A program made the position numbers and the translations under genes. The notes beneath the pieces are model-generated. The model searched no databases. It saw only the letters and a program-made list of their open reading frames with translations, and had not been told where the DNA came from. Positions 1-8,555 of a DNA stretch of 38,555 bases are shown here, one piece after another. Each line of letters begins with the position of its first letter. Position 1 is the stretch's first letter. This stretch comes from Chloroflexota bacterium (GTDB lineage: Bacteria; Chloroflexota; Dehalococcoidia; Lucifugimonadales; GCA-2719675): assembly GCA_002719675.1 (NCBI GenBank), contig PBID01000019.1, positions 1-38,555 on the forward strand, written 5' to 3'.

Positions 1-45
1 TGCATTAAAACCATCAAATACCCATAGTTTTGTAGCTAAAGACAT
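1..45 (-). CDS. N-terminus of an unidentified protein (partial, runs off the window)
   Basis: An ATG on the minus strand at 45 opens a frame of 15 codons to the window edge, reading MSLATKLWVFDGFNA, with no stop. It lies 12 nt after the stop of the minus-strand aminotransferase gene, the tight spacing seen elsewhere in this operon, so it is probably the next operon gene. No Shine-Dalgarno site is evident just upstream. The fragment is too short to assign a family. Confidence 0.4.
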   Translation of the reverse strand, partial: MSLATKLWVFDGFNA

Positions 46-57
46 TAATGTTCAATA

Positions 58-1380
58 TTAATTTTCATCTATGGCATCATTTAAGTTTTTTAGTAGATTT
101 TGTATATCTTTTTCTTGCATAGGTTGTGATAGTACAAACCCCATTCCGTCTCTAGCATATATACCTTTTAATAACAAAGACAACATGATTCTTTCCCATA
201 GTTCTTGATTTGAAGATGAAACTGCTTCAAAATTTGTGATGGGTTTGTTAGTGAGATATGTATTTACTATTGAACCTTTGCTGACAACTTTGCAAGGAAT
301 ATTAGCATTATCGAATATTTCTACTATCCCTTTATGTAATTTCTCCCGTAATTTATCTAAATGTGTATATACTTCTGGAGTTAAATTTTGCATAGTAGCT
401 AATCCTGCAGCCAGTGTTATATGATTGCCTGCAAATGTTCCACTTTGACTCAGGCCAGTTGCAGGGCCTGAATTATCTAAAATTTTCATAAATTTAGATG
501 CGCCCCCGATTGCTCCTACTGGCATTCCGCCTCCAACAATTTTACCAAAAATGCTTATATCTGGAATTACTTTAGAAATCCCTTGATACCCAGTACGACT
601 TGACCGAAAACTGATTACTTCGTCCATTACAAATAAAATGTCTAGTTCGGAAGTTAGATTTCTTAAAAATTGGGTAAATTCTATAGGAATATCTAAAATT
701 CCTGGTTTTCCGTCAAAAAAGATTGCTGCTAGTTCATTTTTATTTTCTCTAACAATCATTTCAACAGTTTCTGGATCATTCATTGGGAGAATTATGATAT
801 TTTTTTCACCATGTTCAGGCATGCCGTCCCATGCAGGAGAAGGTTTAATATATTCTGAGTCAGAATTTGTATTTTCAGTGACAGATAAATTGAATTCTAA
901 ACTATCGTTGAATCCATGATAGTTACCTGCAAATTTTGCAATTTTGGGTTTTCCTGTGATTGCTCTAACCATTCTGCCAGCAGTTATAGAAGACTCTGTA
1001 CCAGAGTTGGTGTATCTAACTTGTTCTATTGAGGTAAATCGTTGAATGAATTCATTTGCAATTTGACCTTCTAGTATTGAAGGGGCACTTAATGCTAATC
1101 CATTACCTACCGCTTCGTTAACTGCTTTAATTACTGCTGGGTGACTATGTCCCAGAATCATTGCAGTATGATGGTTAGAGAAATCGGTATATTCTTTTCC
1201 GTCTATGTCTAATAATTTACAACCTTCAGCTTTTTGAATATAAATTGGATAAGGGCTTGAAAAATAAGCTCCTTTAATTACTCCACCAGGCAAGGTTTTT
1301 TTATTATTATTCCATTCACTAAAAGATTTTGGATTAACTTTTTGAAATTCCTTTTGTAATTTTTCTAATGATTTTACCAT
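58..1380 (-). CDS. Class-III PLP aminotransferase, glutamate-1-semialdehyde aminomutase-like
   Basis: 440 residues, the usual length for fold-type I class-III aminotransferases of the GSAM branch. Visible landmarks are LGHSHP (76-81), the phosphate-binding SGTES (126-130), the PLP-ring Asp in MDEV (Asp253) and the Schiff-base lysine in FGKIVGGG (Lys280). The motif before Asp253, usually EP-x-x-G, reads DGKPG (223-227), which is atypical. The strand normally carrying SPVRAF in true HemL is also not conserved (GVIKGAYFSSPYP). I therefore call it a GSAM-like aminotransferase acting on an unknown amine or amino acid, not HemL. An AAGGAA site precedes the ATG by about 7 nt. It is third in a minus-strand operon after a demethylating dehydrogenase and a DUF362 protein (31-nt gap), which suggests a shared catabolic role. 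A second GSAM-like paralogue lies at 9433-10761. Confidence 0.85.
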   Translation of the reverse strand: MVKSLEKLQKEFQKVNPKSFSEWNNNKKTLPGGVIKGAYFSSPYPIYIQKAEGCKLLDIDGKEYTDFSNHHTAMILGHSHPAVIKAVNEAVGNGLALSAPSILEGQIANEFIQRFTSIEQVRYTNSGTESSITAGRMVRAITGKPKIAKFAGNYHGFNDSLEFNLSVTENTNSDSEYIKPSPAWDGMPEHGEKNIIILPMNDPETVEMIVRENKNELAAIFFDGKPGILDIPIEFTQFLRNLTSELDILFVMDEVISFRSSRTGYQGISKVIPDISIFGKIVGGGMPVGAIGGASKFMKILDNSGPATGLSQSGTFAGNHITLAAGLATMQNLTPEVYTHLDKLREKLHKGIVEIFDNANIPCKVVSKGSIVNTYLTNKPITNFEAVSSSNQELWERIMLSLLLKGIYARDGMGFVLSQPMQEKDIQNLLKNLNDAIDEN

Positions 1381-1411
1381 TAATAATTCCTTTGATTTTT
1401 AATTGACCATA

Positions 1412-2494
1412 TTAATAAGATTCAAACAATTTTCCCCAAGATGTTTTCATGGCTTGGTTGATTCTACGTTTCCCGATTAAATTTCTCCAGTATACATTGT
1501 GATAAATGTTAGAGGCCCAAAATGACCAAGGTGCTATTGGAGACCGTAGTAAAAGATTTTCCAGTCTTTTTAAAGGTCCCCAGTAAATTAGTTTTTGTCC
1601 AAAGCTAGCCAAAGTATTTTCATTTTTTGAAAAATTCCAATTTAATTCAGAAATATCCGCTCCTTCGATTTGTATTTTGTCTATTTCTCCTACTCCTAAT
1701 CCAATGTCATTTGCAATCCTGATGAATTTTATTTCCATTGGATCAAATCCCATAATTTTGGCTGCTACAGCATCTATTGCTACTTGGTCACTGCTAGCTA
1801 GGATCATATTTTTTTGATGCCATCTCATCGCTCTTGGACCGGGGCCGTCACCTGCGAAAGTACCATCAGTTACTGAGAATATTCCAGGATGTATTTCTTT
1901 TTGAATTGTTAGCAAGTCAACTAATGTTTCGTGGATTACAGAATGAGTCCAATGACGATTGTAATTTAGTAGGCCTCCAAATGCATTTTTCATTGCTCCT
2001 GTAATTCCTGTGAAAACATGTGTTTTCATTGTAGGTAAGTGAATAATATTTTTGTTTAAAAAAAGATCAGGTATTTGAATTCCTTGAGGAAAAACTTTAT
2101 CTAGAACAATAAATTTATTTTTAGGAATATAGTCAATCCATTCAACTTGAGGTGAATCTAGATATACTGATTGGATATTATGTTTTTTTTCTACAGGGGA
2201 AAGTTTATTGTTGATGGCACCCTCATGAGGATCTACAACTACAGTTCCATTATGTGCTGAAAGAATATTTTTGTATTTTTCAGATACTAAATATTTTATT
2301 ACACCTTCTAATTGCCATGGAGTCGTGGAACAGGCAGGATAATAATGTTGCCATGAAGTATTAATTTTTAATATTGTATCGAATTGTTTTTTGATTTCTT
2401 CCTTGAAGTTTGAGGATTCAAGAGAGATACGAATATCTTCAAAAATTGTTTCAGGGCTTGTAATGTTTACAGAAACTATTGGGTTTTTTTTCAT
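1412..2494 (-). CDS. DUF362 domain-containing protein
   Basis: 360 residues. The family signature is clear: an LPTMKTH segment (153-159), GAMKNAFGG (166-174), DGTFAGDGPGP (210-220) and SSDQVAIDAVAA (234-245). DUF362 proteins are often fused to ferredoxin domains. Here there is no CxxCxxC cluster, so it is the stand-alone form and probably soluble, since no signal peptide is seen. The biochemical function of the family is poorly defined. The gene sits between the FAD/GcvT dehydrogenase (25-nt gap) and the class-III aminotransferase (31-nt gap), so it is very likely co-transcribed with them. The start at ATG 2494 is the first in frame; its Shine-Dalgarno site is weak. The family call is firm and the function is open. 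Confidence 0.85.
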   Translation of the reverse strand: MKKNPIVSVNITSPETIFEDIRISLESSNFKEEIKKQFDTILKINTSWQHYYPACSTTPWQLEGVIKYLVSEKYKNILSAHNGTVVVDPHEGAINNKLSPVEKKHNIQSVYLDSPQVEWIDYIPKNKFIVLDKVFPQGIQIPDLFLNKNIIHLPTMKTHVFTGITGAMKNAFGGLLNYNRHWTHSVIHETLVDLLTIQKEIHPGIFSVTDGTFAGDGPGPRAMRWHQKNMILASSDQVAIDAVAAKIMGFDPMEIKFIRIANDIGLGVGEIDKIQIEGADISELNWNFSKNENTLASFGQKLIYWGPLKRLENLLLRSPIAPWSFWASNIYHNVYWRNLIGKRRINQAMKTSWGKLFESY

Positions 2495-2519
2495 ATTAAT
2501 CTTTGATGAGTATATTTAT

Positions 2520-4967
2520 TTACATTTTCACTTTTTCATTTTTGGGATCATAAGCAGGTTTAAATTGAACATCTGTGGCATATTTTTTTAGTCCTATTTG
2601 TATCTCGAAATCTCCTGTTTTTAAGAATTCGATATTTACTCCAGATTTATTCTCTATATATCCTAATCCAACGGATTTTCCAATTGAATGTCCAAAGTTT
2701 CCAGATGTGATTATTCCGACCAGTTTTCCGTTACGAAAAATAGGTTCGTCACCTAAAAGTAGTGGTTCTGAATCTCTGAGTATGAATACTGCAAGACGTT
2801 TTTGTCTAACCTTATTTTTTTTCTGTTCTATTAATGCTTGTTTTCCTATAAATTTATCTTTGTCCACCGACACTGCGAAATTTAAGCCAGCCTCAATGGG
2901 GGTATCTAGGTATGTTATATCATGTCCCCAAGATCGATAAGCCTTTTCGACTCTTAGTGAGTCTAAAGCATGGTATCCTGCTAGACACATTCCCTGGCTT
3001 TTACCTTCTTCTAAAAAGATAGGCAAAATACTTTTCATGAATTCTGAAGGAATGTATAATTCCCATCCTAGCTCTCCTACATATGTGACCCTTGATGCAA
3101 TTATTTTTGCGTATCCAATTTCTATTTGTTGGGATGTCATATACGGGAATGTTTCATTTGACACATTATTCGGAGTTAGTTTTTCCAAGATTTTTCTTGA
3201 TTTAGGCCCCATTAAACTTAATACTCCGTATGATGAAGTAACATCCGTAAGAATTGCATGTTCATTTTCATTAATATGAGATTCGATCCAGTAAAAATCT
3301 CTTGAAGACACTCCAGGTCCAGTAATTATCATAAATGAAGTTTCAGATAATTTTGTTATCGTAACATCAGATTCAATTCCACCTCTAGAATTTAACATAG
3401 CTGTGTAAACTATTTTGCCAATAGGAACATTCATTTGATTAGCACAAATTCTTTGAAGTACGGATTCAGCATCATTGCCTTGCAATAAAAATTTTGCAAA
3501 AGAACTTTGATCAAATAATCCAGATTGATTTCTGACAGTATTGTGCTCGTTTTCAGAAAATTTGAACCAGTTTTGTCTTTGATATGAATACTCATATTCA
3601 GGTTTTACTCCTTTAGGAGCAAACCAATTTGCTCTTTCCCATCCAGACATAACTCCAAAACAGGCTCCCAATTTTTTCACCTCCGAATGTATAGGTGAAT
3701 GGCGGATGTTTCTAGCAGTTTTGGGCTGTAAGTGAGGCCAATGCATTCCGTATAAAGTACCTACGTTTTCTTTTGTTCTGTCATATAAGTATTTTGCATT
3801 GTTAGAAAATGACGAGAATCTTTTAATGTCAGCATCAACCACGTCAGAAGTTGGATGTCCATTTACAATCCATTCTGCAGTGATTTTACCTACTGCAGGG
3901 CCTCCAGCTATACCATTTGAGTTTAATCCAGCTGCAACAAAAAAGTTTCGAACTTCTGGACTTTCACCTAATATATAGTTGTTGTCTGGCGTAAAACTTT
4001 CTGCACTTACATATAATCTGTTTATACCAACTTCTTTCATTTTTGGGACCCGATTTGTTGCTGATTCCCAAAAAATTTTGAAATGATTCCAGTCAGGTTC
4101 TAATAATCCAAAATGATAATTTTCAGGTAGATCAGATTGAACTAGAGGTTTTGCGTTTTTTTCAAACCCTCCCATTAGTATTCCGCCTGTTTGTTCAGGA
4201 TCATGCCTAAAGTATATTTGTTCGTCAGGATCACGAAGGCAAGGTAAGTCTTCAGGAATATCAAGTTGATTTGTTACAAGAAACATATGTTCAGCTGCGT
4301 GAAGAGGGATTTTAACGTTGCACATTTCTCCTATATGGTTTGCCCACATCCCAGCACTATTCACTACATATTCACATTCAATATCACCAGATTCAGTTAA
4401 AACTTTTGACACTTTGTTATTTGTTGTTTCAATTCCATTGACTTTGATATTTTCTATGATTTTAGCTCCATTGTTTTTTGCTTGTTTTGCAAAAGCTAAT
4501 GTTGCTAAAGCTGGATGTATTTGTGCGTCATTTGGTATATATAAAGCTCCTATTAGATCTTTTGTTTCCATCAATGGCCACATTTCAGAGGCTTCACCAG
4601 GAGACATTGAATGAACTTCTATATCAAAAGCTCTGCCTAAGGCAGCGATCTTATTTAATTCATCCATCCTGCCTTTTGTTTTTGCTATAGAGATACTTCC
4701 AGTTTTTTTAAACCCAGTAGGATGATTTGTTTTCTTTTCTAGTGCAGGCATTAGCTCTAAACCATATCTGGCAATTTCTATGGTTGTTTTTGTATTACGT
4801 AATTGAGTCAAAAGACCTGCTGCATGCCATGTTGTTCCTCCAGAAATTGTTTTTCTATCGATTAATACAACATCTTTCCAGCCGAGTTCGGTTAAATGAT
4901 ATGCTGTGGAACAACCTGCTATTCCAGCTCCTATAATTACTACTTGTGCATGTTTGGGTAAGTTCAT
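2520..4967 (-). CDS. FAD-dependent dimethylglycine/sarcosine dehydrogenase-like protein with GcvT domain
   Basis: 815 residues, the length of the DMGDH/SARDH family. The N-terminal DAO-type FAD domain has GAGIAG (13-18) and GGTTWHAAGL (43-52). His48 aligns with the histidine that carries covalent FAD in mammalian DMGDH. A linker domain (about 385-430) is followed by a folate-binding GcvT-like half (about 430-815) with LFDQSSFAKF and GELGWELYIP (about 627-637). The family oxidatively removes N-methyl groups from methylated glycines and passes the one-carbon unit to tetrahydrofolate. The exact substrate (dimethylglycine, sarcosine or another N-methyl amine) cannot be read from sequence. No mitochondrial or secretory signal is present, so it should be cytoplasmic. 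It is the first gene of an operon with DUF362 and a class-III aminotransferase. A TATAAT (5035-5040, minus strand) and an inverted repeat lie upstream. Confidence 0.9.
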   Translation of the reverse strand: MNLPKHAQVVIIGAGIAGCSTAYHLTELGWKDVVLIDRKTISGGTTWHAAGLLTQLRNTKTTIEIARYGLELMPALEKKTNHPTGFKKTGSISIAKTKGRMDELNKIAALGRAFDIEVHSMSPGEASEMWPLMETKDLIGALYIPNDAQIHPALATLAFAKQAKNNGAKIIENIKVNGIETTNNKVSKVLTESGDIECEYVVNSAGMWANHIGEMCNVKIPLHAAEHMFLVTNQLDIPEDLPCLRDPDEQIYFRHDPEQTGGILMGGFEKNAKPLVQSDLPENYHFGLLEPDWNHFKIFWESATNRVPKMKEVGINRLYVSAESFTPDNNYILGESPEVRNFFVAAGLNSNGIAGGPAVGKITAEWIVNGHPTSDVVDADIKRFSSFSNNAKYLYDRTKENVGTLYGMHWPHLQPKTARNIRHSPIHSEVKKLGACFGVMSGWERANWFAPKGVKPEYEYSYQRQNWFKFSENEHNTVRNQSGLFDQSSFAKFLLQGNDAESVLQRICANQMNVPIGKIVYTAMLNSRGGIESDVTITKLSETSFMIITGPGVSSRDFYWIESHINENEHAILTDVTSSYGVLSLMGPKSRKILEKLTPNNVSNETFPYMTSQQIEIGYAKIIASRVTYVGELGWELYIPSEFMKSILPIFLEEGKSQGMCLAGYHALDSLRVEKAYRSWGHDITYLDTPIEAGLNFAVSVDKDKFIGKQALIEQKKNKVRQKRLAVFILRDSEPLLLGDEPIFRNGKLVGIITSGNFGHSIGKSVGLGYIENKSGVNIEFLKTGDFEIQIGLKKYATDVQFKPAYDPKNEKVKM

Positions 4968-4995
4968 CTCATAATCTCTTGAGTTTGCTTGTGTT

Positions 4996-5040
4996 TTGTA
5001 AACAATGTAAGCAAATTTGGAGGGAGTTTACAAGATTATA
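4996..5040 (-). promoter_or_regulatory. Candidate promoter and operator-like inverted repeat upstream of the dehydrogenase operon
   Basis: On the minus strand a perfect TATAAT lies at 5040-5035; no good -35 is seen. Immediately downstream are two 8-nt arms, TTGTAAAC at 4996-5003 and GTTTACAA at 5026-5033, exact reverse complements separated by 22 nt. The arms fall in the expected +1 to +45 region, as for a repressor site or an mRNA hairpin. Eight-base arms with a free spacer can occur by chance in AT-rich DNA, so support is modest. Confidence 0.3.
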
Positions 5041-5106
5041 ATTAGTGCTATAGATTCGATTTAGATAATTTAAATGAAACAAATATAGTTTGAAAGAAAT
5101 TGTAAT

Positions 5107-5976
5107 TTAAACAGAATAGCTTTTTAACAAACTCTCTATGTCTTTTTGTTTTGATTTGTTGGTTAAATCTTCAAATCTTTGAGTTAAGGTTGGTTGTACC
5201 TTGGATTGATATAAAATTCCTAATGGAATGTTTGATGTGTCGACGATTTCCATTGCTTGTTTTAAATCATTTGGGTTATGGGATTCATCTATTGGTTTTG
5301 CTAAAGGTTCTATACCTTTTTTAGGGCTCCCTTTCAGTATTTCGTAGGTATTGTTGTATTCAGTACATGGAGATTGAACATGTACTATGGAAAATCCAGG
5401 ATGAATCATACCTTCATATATTAATTCAGATAGATCTTTAATTTTGCTGGATAATCCAGACGCTACAAATGAAATTCCTAAAGATAAGTAATATGCTAAA
5501 GGGTCGAATCCTTGTTCTGTTTTGCCGTATGGGGTTGATGAGGTTATCATTCCTTCTTCGGAAGTTGGAGAGCTTTGCCCTTTAGTTAATCCGTAAACAG
5601 CGTTATCCATGATTACAACACAAACGTCTAGGTTCCGTTTAGCTTGTGGAGCAATATGTTCTGCACCTATGCTAAGAAAATCACCATCTCCAGCAACTAC
5701 AATTACATTGAGATCTGGTCTACTTGATTTTAATCCCATGGCAACAGGTAATGTGCGTCCGTGTAGTCCATGAAAACCGTATGGTTGTTCACCTTCTAGT
5801 AGGTGAACCATATTTCCCGAACATCCAATTCCTGCAATAACTACGTTATTTAATATTGGTTCTTCAGTTTCAATGGTTTTTTTCTTGATTGCAGCTTCGA
5901 GTGCTTTTTTGACTCCAAAATCTCCACATCCGGGACACCATTTAAAATCATATTCAGGATTGTTTTTCTCTGCCAT
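5107..5976 (-). CDS. korB: 2-oxoacid:ferredoxin oxidoreductase, beta (TPP-binding) subunit
   Basis: 289 residues from ATG 5976. That start is preferred over a GTG at 5985 because AAAAGGTG lies 8 nt upstream of the ATG. The N-terminus has CPGCG (Cys14, Cys17), and Cys52 in GIGCSGN is a third ligand typical of the [4Fe-4S]-carrying beta subunit. The TPP/Mg motif is GDGD (96-99) followed by Asn125 and YGLTKGQ (128-134). Together with the alpha subunit it catalyses CoA-dependent oxidative decarboxylation of a 2-oxoacid with reduction of ferredoxin. The motif pattern fits the 2-oxoglutarate (Kor) type, but substrate is not proven by sequence. It lies 5 nt after the korA stop, so the two are surely one operon. 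No delta/ferredoxin subunit is encoded here. Confidence 0.92.
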   Translation of the reverse strand: MAEKNNPEYDFKWCPGCGDFGVKKALEAAIKKKTIETEEPILNNVVIAGIGCSGNMVHLLEGEQPYGFHGLHGRTLPVAMGLKSSRPDLNVIVVAGDGDFLSIGAEHIAPQAKRNLDVCVVIMDNAVYGLTKGQSSPTSEEGMITSSTPYGKTEQGFDPLAYYLSLGISFVASGLSSKIKDLSELIYEGMIHPGFSIVHVQSPCTEYNNTYEILKGSPKKGIEPLAKPIDESHNPNDLKQAMEIVDTSNIPLGILYQSKVQPTLTQRFEDLTNKSKQKDIESLLKSYSV

Positions 5977-5981
5977 CTGTT

Positions 5982-7676
5982 TCACCTTTTACTAGATAAT
6001 TCTGTAATTTGATCAACCAAGTATTGTACTTTAAAAGGAAGACCAGTGTATTGAGTAATTGATTTTGCATTTACACCTTGAGACCTGAGCAAAGAAGAAA
6101 ATTGGCCAAGGTAATTTAATTCTGGAACAATCACAAGTTTTTTAGATTGTAGTTCAATAAGTAATTTTTCAGGTAATGGGTTTAGAAACATTGTATATGC
6201 CCAACCGATGTCAATATTTTTTTCCTGAAGTTTTTCAAAAGCTTCAAATCCGGGACCTTTAGAGCCGCCCCATGGCATCAAAATTATTTCTGATTTGCTA
6301 TTGATATATTCATATTTAGAATCTTTTAATATTTCTAATTTTTTGAACCTGCGTTCTGTCATTTCAATGTGTCTTTCAGGCAAATGAGTGGTGTCTCCCA
6401 TTTTGTCATGTTCACTTGCATTAGCTACATATGGACCTGGTGATCCAGGGATTGGCATAGGGGATATACCTTGTGATTCGTATCTATAATAATTATCTGT
6501 TGATTGATTAATTATTCGATTTTCAATTTTCAGGCTATTGATGTCTGGCTTAGGAATATTTTGTTGTCTTTCAGCCAAACCATGTTCGCTCAGCAGAATC
6601 ACTGGGCCTTGATATTTTTCAGCCCAATTGAAAGCTTCAATTGTTGCGTAAAAACATTCTTCTACAGTACCAGGAGCAACAACAGGAAGACTAACGTCTC
6701 CATGAGCAGGGGTTATTGAAGAAAGAAGATCTGATTGTTCGGTTTTAGTTGGTAAACCGGTTGCGGGACCTCCTCTTTGGACATCTACAACAACTATAGG
6801 GATTTCAGCCATCCAGGCGAGTCCTAATCCTTCACTCATCAAAGAAAAACCAGGCCCTGCAGTTGCTGTCATTGATTTTTTACCACCGTATGAGGCTCCT
6901 ATAATTGCAGTAATTGCTTCAATCTCGGAACTGACTTGATGTACAAATTTATTTTTTTCAACAAGATTTTTTTCCATCCATATAAGTATTGTTGTTGCAG
7001 GAGAAATCGGGTATCCCACGTAAAATTCAACTCCTGCGGAGTATGCGCCCAGTGAAATGGCCTCGTTTCCATTGAGAAATATCTGAGAGGTATTTAAAGG
7101 TTTAGCGGGTTCAATTTCAGCTAATTTAAATCCACGATCTTGAACTTCATTACTACCTAATTTTAGTGCTGCTATATTTTGAGGGACAATTTGTTCGCCA
7201 TATCTTGATGTATCCCCCCATCTCTCCTTAACAAAGTCTTCTAATACAGAAAGATTTACTCCAACTAATTCCGCAAGTGCTCCCATCATAACCATATTAG
7301 CAGCTCTAGCATTTCCAGTGGTTTTTGCTAGTTTTTCAAATGCTATACCTAAGACTTTTTCGCTAGGTTCTATATTGAGTTGGTCTGAGTCATAAAGAAT
7401 AAATCCATTCTCTTTAACTTCATTTTTATGGGTTTCGTAAGCATATTCATTGAAAACAACTAATACATCAACTTCATCACCACGACTTAATACAGGATCT
7501 ATCGATATCCTTGTTTGCATCCATGTTGGTCCTCCAGTTATTTGTGAGGGAAATGTTGCAAATGTTTGAGCATGATAACCTGCCTTGGTGTTAGCACTAG
7601 CAAATCCAATTGCTGCAGATAAGAATCCTTGACCACCCTCACCTGCAAATCTAACTACGAAATCTGTATTTTTCAA
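5982..7676 (-). CDS. korA: 2-oxoacid:ferredoxin oxidoreductase, fused gamma-alpha subunit
   Basis: About 564 residues. The gamma domain comes first, with GEGGQG (about 12-17), followed by the alpha/pyrimidine-binding domain with GYPISPAT (about 221-228). This gamma-alpha fusion is typical of two-subunit Kor enzymes. The longest open frame begins at ATG 7712, but that would add a hydrophobic 12-residue extension (MCLLIFLIIGDN). The TTG at 7676 is directly preceded by GGAGACAA and gives LKNTDFVVRFAG, where homologues start, so I take 7676. Even so, the spacing from GGAGA to TTG is short. The stop lies just before korB. The enzyme would link the TCA cycle or amino-acid catabolism to ferredoxin. 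Confidence 0.9.
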   Translation of the reverse strand: MKNTDFVVRFAGEGGQGFLSAAIGFASANTKAGYHAQTFATFPSQITGGPTWMQTRISIDPVLSRGDEVDVLVVFNEYAYETHKNEVKENGFILYDSDQLNIEPSEKVLGIAFEKLAKTTGNARAANMVMMGALAELVGVNLSVLEDFVKERWGDTSRYGEQIVPQNIAALKLGSNEVQDRGFKLAEIEPAKPLNTSQIFLNGNEAISLGAYSAGVEFYVGYPISPATTILIWMEKNLVEKNKFVHQVSSEIEAITAIIGASYGGKKSMTATAGPGFSLMSEGLGLAWMAEIPIVVVDVQRGGPATGLPTKTEQSDLLSSITPAHGDVSLPVVAPGTVEECFYATIEAFNWAEKYQGPVILLSEHGLAERQQNIPKPDINSLKIENRIINQSTDNYYRYESQGISPMPIPGSPGPYVANASEHDKMGDTTHLPERHIEMTERRFKKLEILKDSKYEYINSKSEIILMPWGGSKGPGFEAFEKLQEKNIDIGWAYTMFLNPLPEKLLIELQSKKLVIVPELNYLGQFSSLLRSQGVNAKSITQYTGLPFKVQYLVDQITELSSKR

Positions 7677-7874
7677 ATTGTCTCCAATTATTAAAAATAT
7701 AAGTAAACACAAAAAAATACACGCCCATCTGAGAAACTTAATTCCTATATTTATAAGAATTTAATAAGTGCTGATGAAGACGTGAATAGCTCAGTTCACT
7801 ATCTACTAGTGTAGTTTAATTTGAGATTTAAAACAATAATTTTTAGCTGTTATTTATATGTATATTGATTGAGA

Positions 7875-8555
7875 TTAATTTTTTACAATTATACAAAATG
7901 CTATAGGAGACACGACTAAAAATATTGCATCGAAACTTACCAGTAGAAGAATCCAATTAATCAATTCTGATGAATTTCCAATATTAAAACCAAATAATAT
8001 ATTTGTTGATTCTACGATTGCAATTATTAGAGGGATTTGAATAGGTATTAGAAGTAATGGCATCAAAACATCTCTAATAGTGTTGAATGCAGTCATGATT
8101 GAAAAAGTTGTCCCAACTGAACATATTCCAATTGTTCCCAGACCAAAAATAAGTAACATTTCGTAACTATATACATTTACTTCGAATAGGATATAAAAAA
8201 TTGGAGATAAAATTACCTGAACTAATCCTAAAATAATTACATTGTATGAAAGTTTTCCAAAGTATAATGCATCATGGTGTATTGGAGAGGTTAAAATGGC
8301 ACTCAAACTTTCAGATTCAATTTCTCTAGAAAAAGATCTATTCATTATCAAAATGCTTGAATATAAGATTGTTAAAATCCAAATGCCTATACTGACTTTT
8401 TGATATGAATTTAGTCCAAAACTTAAAGATATGTGAAAGACACAAATTGAAATCAATGCAAAAACGAAAGTTGGAACTATTGTTTCTTTAGTTCGTAATT
8501 CTATCTTTAAGTCTTTAATAACTATTTGAGAAATAGTCGAAAAGTAGTATTTCAA
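7875..8555 (-). CDS. ccmB: CcmB-like ABC transporter permease (cytochrome c biogenesis)
   Basis: 226 residues, the usual CcmB length, with about six hydrophobic membrane segments. The region from about 60 to 95 resembles CcmB: a hydrophobic helix ending in NRSFSREIESESLSAILTSP, then YFGKL. CcmB is the membrane half of the CcmAB transporter that, with CcmC/D/E, releases haem-loaded CcmE in system-I cytochrome c maturation. The start is TTG at 8555. It overlaps the ccmA stop as TTGA and is preceded by AGGAG with a 7-nt spacer, so it is well supported and translationally coupled. No ccmC, D, E or F follows in this window. A generic ABC-2 permease is the alternative, but the CcmA-like partner favours CcmB. 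Confidence 0.8.
   Translation of the reverse strand: MKYYFSTISQIVIKDLKIELRTKETIVPTFVFALISICVFHISLSFGLNSYQKVSIGIWILTILYSSILIMNRSFSREIESESLSAILTSPIHHDALYFGKLSYNVIILGLVQVILSPIFYILFEVNVYSYEMLLIFGLGTIGICSVGTTFSIMTAFNTIRDVLMPLLLIPIQIPLIIAIVESTNILFGFNIGNSSELINWILLLVSFDAIFLVVSPIAFCIIVKN

Noticed and set aside
7782-7811. Hairpin-forming repeats (GTGAA/TTCAC and CACTA/TAGTG) after ccmB
   Set aside because: Arms are only five bases and no U-tract follows on the minus strand, so I do not call a terminator or RNA gene.
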